Shown here one piece after another: positions 5,557 through 6,900 of a stretch of DNA of 6,900 nucleotides; within the stretch, counting starts at the first letter, position 1; each line of letters begins with the position of its first letter. The stretch is from Verrucomicrobiota bacterium (GTDB taxonomy: Bacteria > Verrucomicrobiota > Kiritimatiellia > CAIQIC01 > Lenti-01). The notes under the pieces are model-generated. The model saw nothing but the letters and a program-made list of their open reading frames with translations, was not told the DNA's origin and searched no databases. Position numbers and translations under genes: made by a program. The stretch spans positions 1 through 6,900 of the forward strand of contig JAKLIL010000097.1 of assembly GCA_022709625.1 (NCBI GenBank), written 5' to 3'.

Positions 5557-6584
5557 AGACCGCCCTCCAAGGCTTGTTTCCCGAAGAACTGCAAGCCCTG
5601 TGCAAAGCAGCCGGGCAGCCGGCATTCCGGGGGACGCAACTCTGGCAGTGGCTCCAGGTCCAAGGGGCGACGCGCTGGGAGCAGCTGGGCAACCTGCCGC
5701 GCGCGCTCAAGGAAGAACTGGCGGAAAGCCACACGCCCGGGCCGGCGATCCTCCTGAAGGAATCCGGCGAACCCGGCGGCACCCGCAAGTGGCTTATTGG
5801 TCTCGCCGACGGCGAGAACGTGGAAACGGTACTGATTCCCGCCCGCGCCCGCCACACCGTTTGCGTGTCGACGCAAGTCGGCTGCAAGATGGGTTGCGCG
5901 TTTTGCGCGAGCGCCACAGGCGGCTACGCGCGGAACCTGTCGGCGGGGGAAATCGTGGCGCAGGTCCATCTGGCGGCGGCCCAAATCGGCCGGCGGCCCG
6001 ACAACGTGGTCTACATGGGCATGGGCGAGCCGTTCGACAACTACGACGAAACCCTCAAGTCCGTCCGCCTGCTCAACCATCCCGCGGGACTGCACATCGG
6101 CGCGCGCCGCATCACCCTAAGCACCAGCGGAGTAATTCCCGGCATCCGGCGCTTGGCGGGCGAGGGATTGCAAGTGGAACTGTCCGTGTCGCTGCACGCC
6201 GCCGATCCGGAACTGCGGCGTAAGCTCATGCCCGTCGAAAACAAATATCCGCTGGACGAACTGCTGCGGGAATGCGCGGCCTACACGGTCGAGACCAACC
6301 GCATCATCACCTTTGAATACACCTTGATCCAGGGCGTGAACGATTCCGTCCGCGCGGCCGAAGAATTGGCCGACCGGCTGCGGCGATTTCCCTGCCGCGT
6401 GAATTTGATTCCCCTGAGCCCCGTGGCGGAATTCGCGGGCGTGGCGCCCCCGCGCGCCGCCATGGAGGCGTTCCTGCAGGCGCTGGCGCGCAATGGCGTG
6501 GAGGGCACGCTACGCGAATCCAAAGGCAAAGGCGTGGACGCCGCCTGCGGGCAATTGCGGCGCCGGAACCGTCCGGCGGAATAA
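5553..6584 (+). CDS. rlmN: 23S rRNA (adenine2503-C2)-methyltransferase, radical SAM dual-specificity enzyme RlmN
   Basis: RlmN methylates C2 of A2503 in 23S rRNA at the peptidyl transferase centre, and A37 of some tRNAs, using one SAM to charge a cysteine and a second as radical source. The protein has 343 residues, near the family norm. The N-terminal helical accessory domain contains AFRGTQLWQWL (24-34), the usual 'x-R-x-x-Q-L/I-x-x-W' signature. The cluster motif CKMGCAFC gives C111, C115 and C118 as ligands to the 4Fe-4S cluster; C118 is also the cysteine equivalent to the one resolving the methyl intermediate. It continues with YMGMGEP (154-160), SVSLHA (211-215) and the C-terminal DAACGQL, where C332 is the methyl-carrying cysteine. 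Residues just before it are KGKGV instead of the common G-x-D-I. The start at 5553 has only a weak AGG 4 nt upstream and probably depends on read-through from ahcY, 79 nt away. Identification is secure. Confidence 0.96.
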   Translation: MKTALQGLFPEELQALCKAAGQPAFRGTQLWQWLQVQGATRWEQLGNLPRALKEELAESHTPGPAILLKESGEPGGTRKWLIGLADGENVETVLIPARARHTVCVSTQVGCKMGCAFCASATGGYARNLSAGEIVAQVHLAAAQIGRRPDNVVYMGMGEPFDNYDETLKSVRLLNHPAGLHIGARRITLSTSGVIPGIRRLAGEGLQVELSVSLHAADPELRRKLMPVENKYPLDELLRECAAYTVETNRIITFEYTLIQGVNDSVRAAEELADRLRRFPCRVNLIPLSPVAEFAGVAPPRAAMEAFLQALARNGVEGTLRESKGKGVDAACGQLRRRNRPAE

Positions 6585-6603
6585 GCGGCCAGGGCCGGGA
6601 TGG

Positions 6604-6623
6604 CGCCGGTTTATTCCCCGGCG
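6604..6623. terminator. Short hairpin between convergent rlmN and the right-edge gene
   Basis: CGCCGG (6604-6609) and CCGGCG (6618-6623) form a perfect 6-bp stem around an 8-nt AT-rich loop that includes the stop codon of the opposing gene. It lies where both transcripts must end, in only 26 nt of intergenic space. There is no T tract on either side, so at best it is an aid to termination or an mRNA end stabiliser. Confidence 0.25.
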
Positions 6624-6900
6624 GGTTGCTCGGCCGCGTGTTCCTGACGGAGCGCCCATTTCCGGTATTCGGGATCGATGCGTCGGCGCGAAGATTCGTC
6701 GAGGATGGCAAGGGGGACGCCGATTTCGCCCGTGGCGGTCGCAACAACGGCTACCGGGTCGGTGCCCGCGCCCGCGAAGCCGGTCAAAATGCCTTTGTCG
6801 ACGATTCCGTTTTGCCGGCGGAGTTCGACGGGATCGCCGATTCGGAAGAACGGTTCGCTTTCGTCCAGTTGGCTGCGAACGTCTTGTTCGGCCGTTGCCG
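6611..6900 (-). CDS. C-terminal part of an uncharacterised protein (5' end outside window)
   Basis: The minus-strand frame is open from the right edge to the TAA at 6613-6611, giving about 95 residues. I read ...QDVRSQLDESEPFFRIGDPVEL, a Gly-rich centre with KGILTGFAGAGTDPVAVV, then ATGEIGVPLAILDESSRRRI, DPEYRKWALR and an acidic/Ala tail ending PAGE. The alternating beta pattern with 'G-E-x-x-V-P-L-x-x-L' followed by a charged helix resembles small SH3-like barrels such as SHD1-type domains found in planctomycete-like secreted proteins. I cannot confirm membership and assign no function. The gene is convergent with rlmN, 26 nt away. Coding is supported by the uninterrupted frame and the protein-like composition. 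Confidence 0.6.
   Translation of the reverse strand, partial: ATAEQDVRSQLDESEPFFRIGDPVELRRQNGIVDKGILTGFAGAGTDPVAVVATATGEIGVPLAILDESSRRRIDPEYRKWALRQEHAAEQPAGE

Noticed and set aside
3929..5917. 662-codon minus-strand open frame antisense to ahcY and part of rlmN
   Set aside because: Low-complexity His/Arg/Ala-rich translation without motifs. The plus strand encodes two unmistakable conserved enzymes in this stretch.
1..6900. CRISPR arrays, insertion sequences, attachment sites, tRNA or rRNA genes
   Set aside because: No direct-repeat arrays, transposase motifs, terminal inverted repeats or RNA gene signatures were seen on reading both strands.

Overview
The window is GC-rich DNA, densely coding on both strands, from a Gram-negative bacterium. 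The WaaG-like glycosyltransferase points to an outer membrane with LPS-type glycans, and there is a large exported protein on the other strand. The thioredoxin/TPR/Kelch composite and the SH3-like tail at the right edge resemble proteins common in uncultured PVC-type or neighbouring phyla, but that placement is only an inference. I see no mobile element, CRISPR array, tRNA or rRNA.

Layout, left to right. (1) 2-157 (+) is the C-terminal tail of a gene that looks like a GT4 glycosyltransferase. It is followed after 28 nt by (2) a complete WaaG-like GT4 glycosyltransferase at 186-1337 (+). The two probably belong to a surface-glycan operon that continues off the left edge. (3) Ending only 3 nt beyond, tail to tail, is a large minus-strand gene (3884 to 1341). 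It encodes an 847-residue exported protein with a TlpA/ResA-type thioredoxin domain (CPPC), TPR-like helices, a six-blade Kelch propeller, a basic linker and a second TPR block. (4) A divergent intergenic region (3885-4060) holds a good promoter candidate for ahcY. Its -10 box sits in the centre of a near-perfect 30-bp inverted repeat. (5) ahcY at 4061-5473 (+) encodes S-adenosylhomocysteine hydrolase of the long, insert-containing form. (6) rlmN at 5553-6584 (+) encodes the radical-SAM methyltransferase of 23S rRNA A2503 (and some tRNAs). The 79-nt gap between them contains a 27-codon frame that overlaps both neighbours in a translational-coupling arrangement. (7) From the right edge back to 6611 (-) is the C-terminus of an unrecognised gene, convergent with rlmN.

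How the genes work together: ahcY and rlmN look co-transcribed. RlmN consumes two SAM per methylation and releases one SAH, which AhcY removes, so they share SAM metabolism, although RlmN is a very minor SAH source. The glycosyltransferases and the exported thioredoxin/Kelch protein share only the cell envelope as a theme, and no direct functional link is visible. The items most worth a second look are the composite thioredoxin-Kelch-TPR protein and the inverted repeat that straddles the ahcY promoter. I did not find a convincing new multi-gene system in this window.
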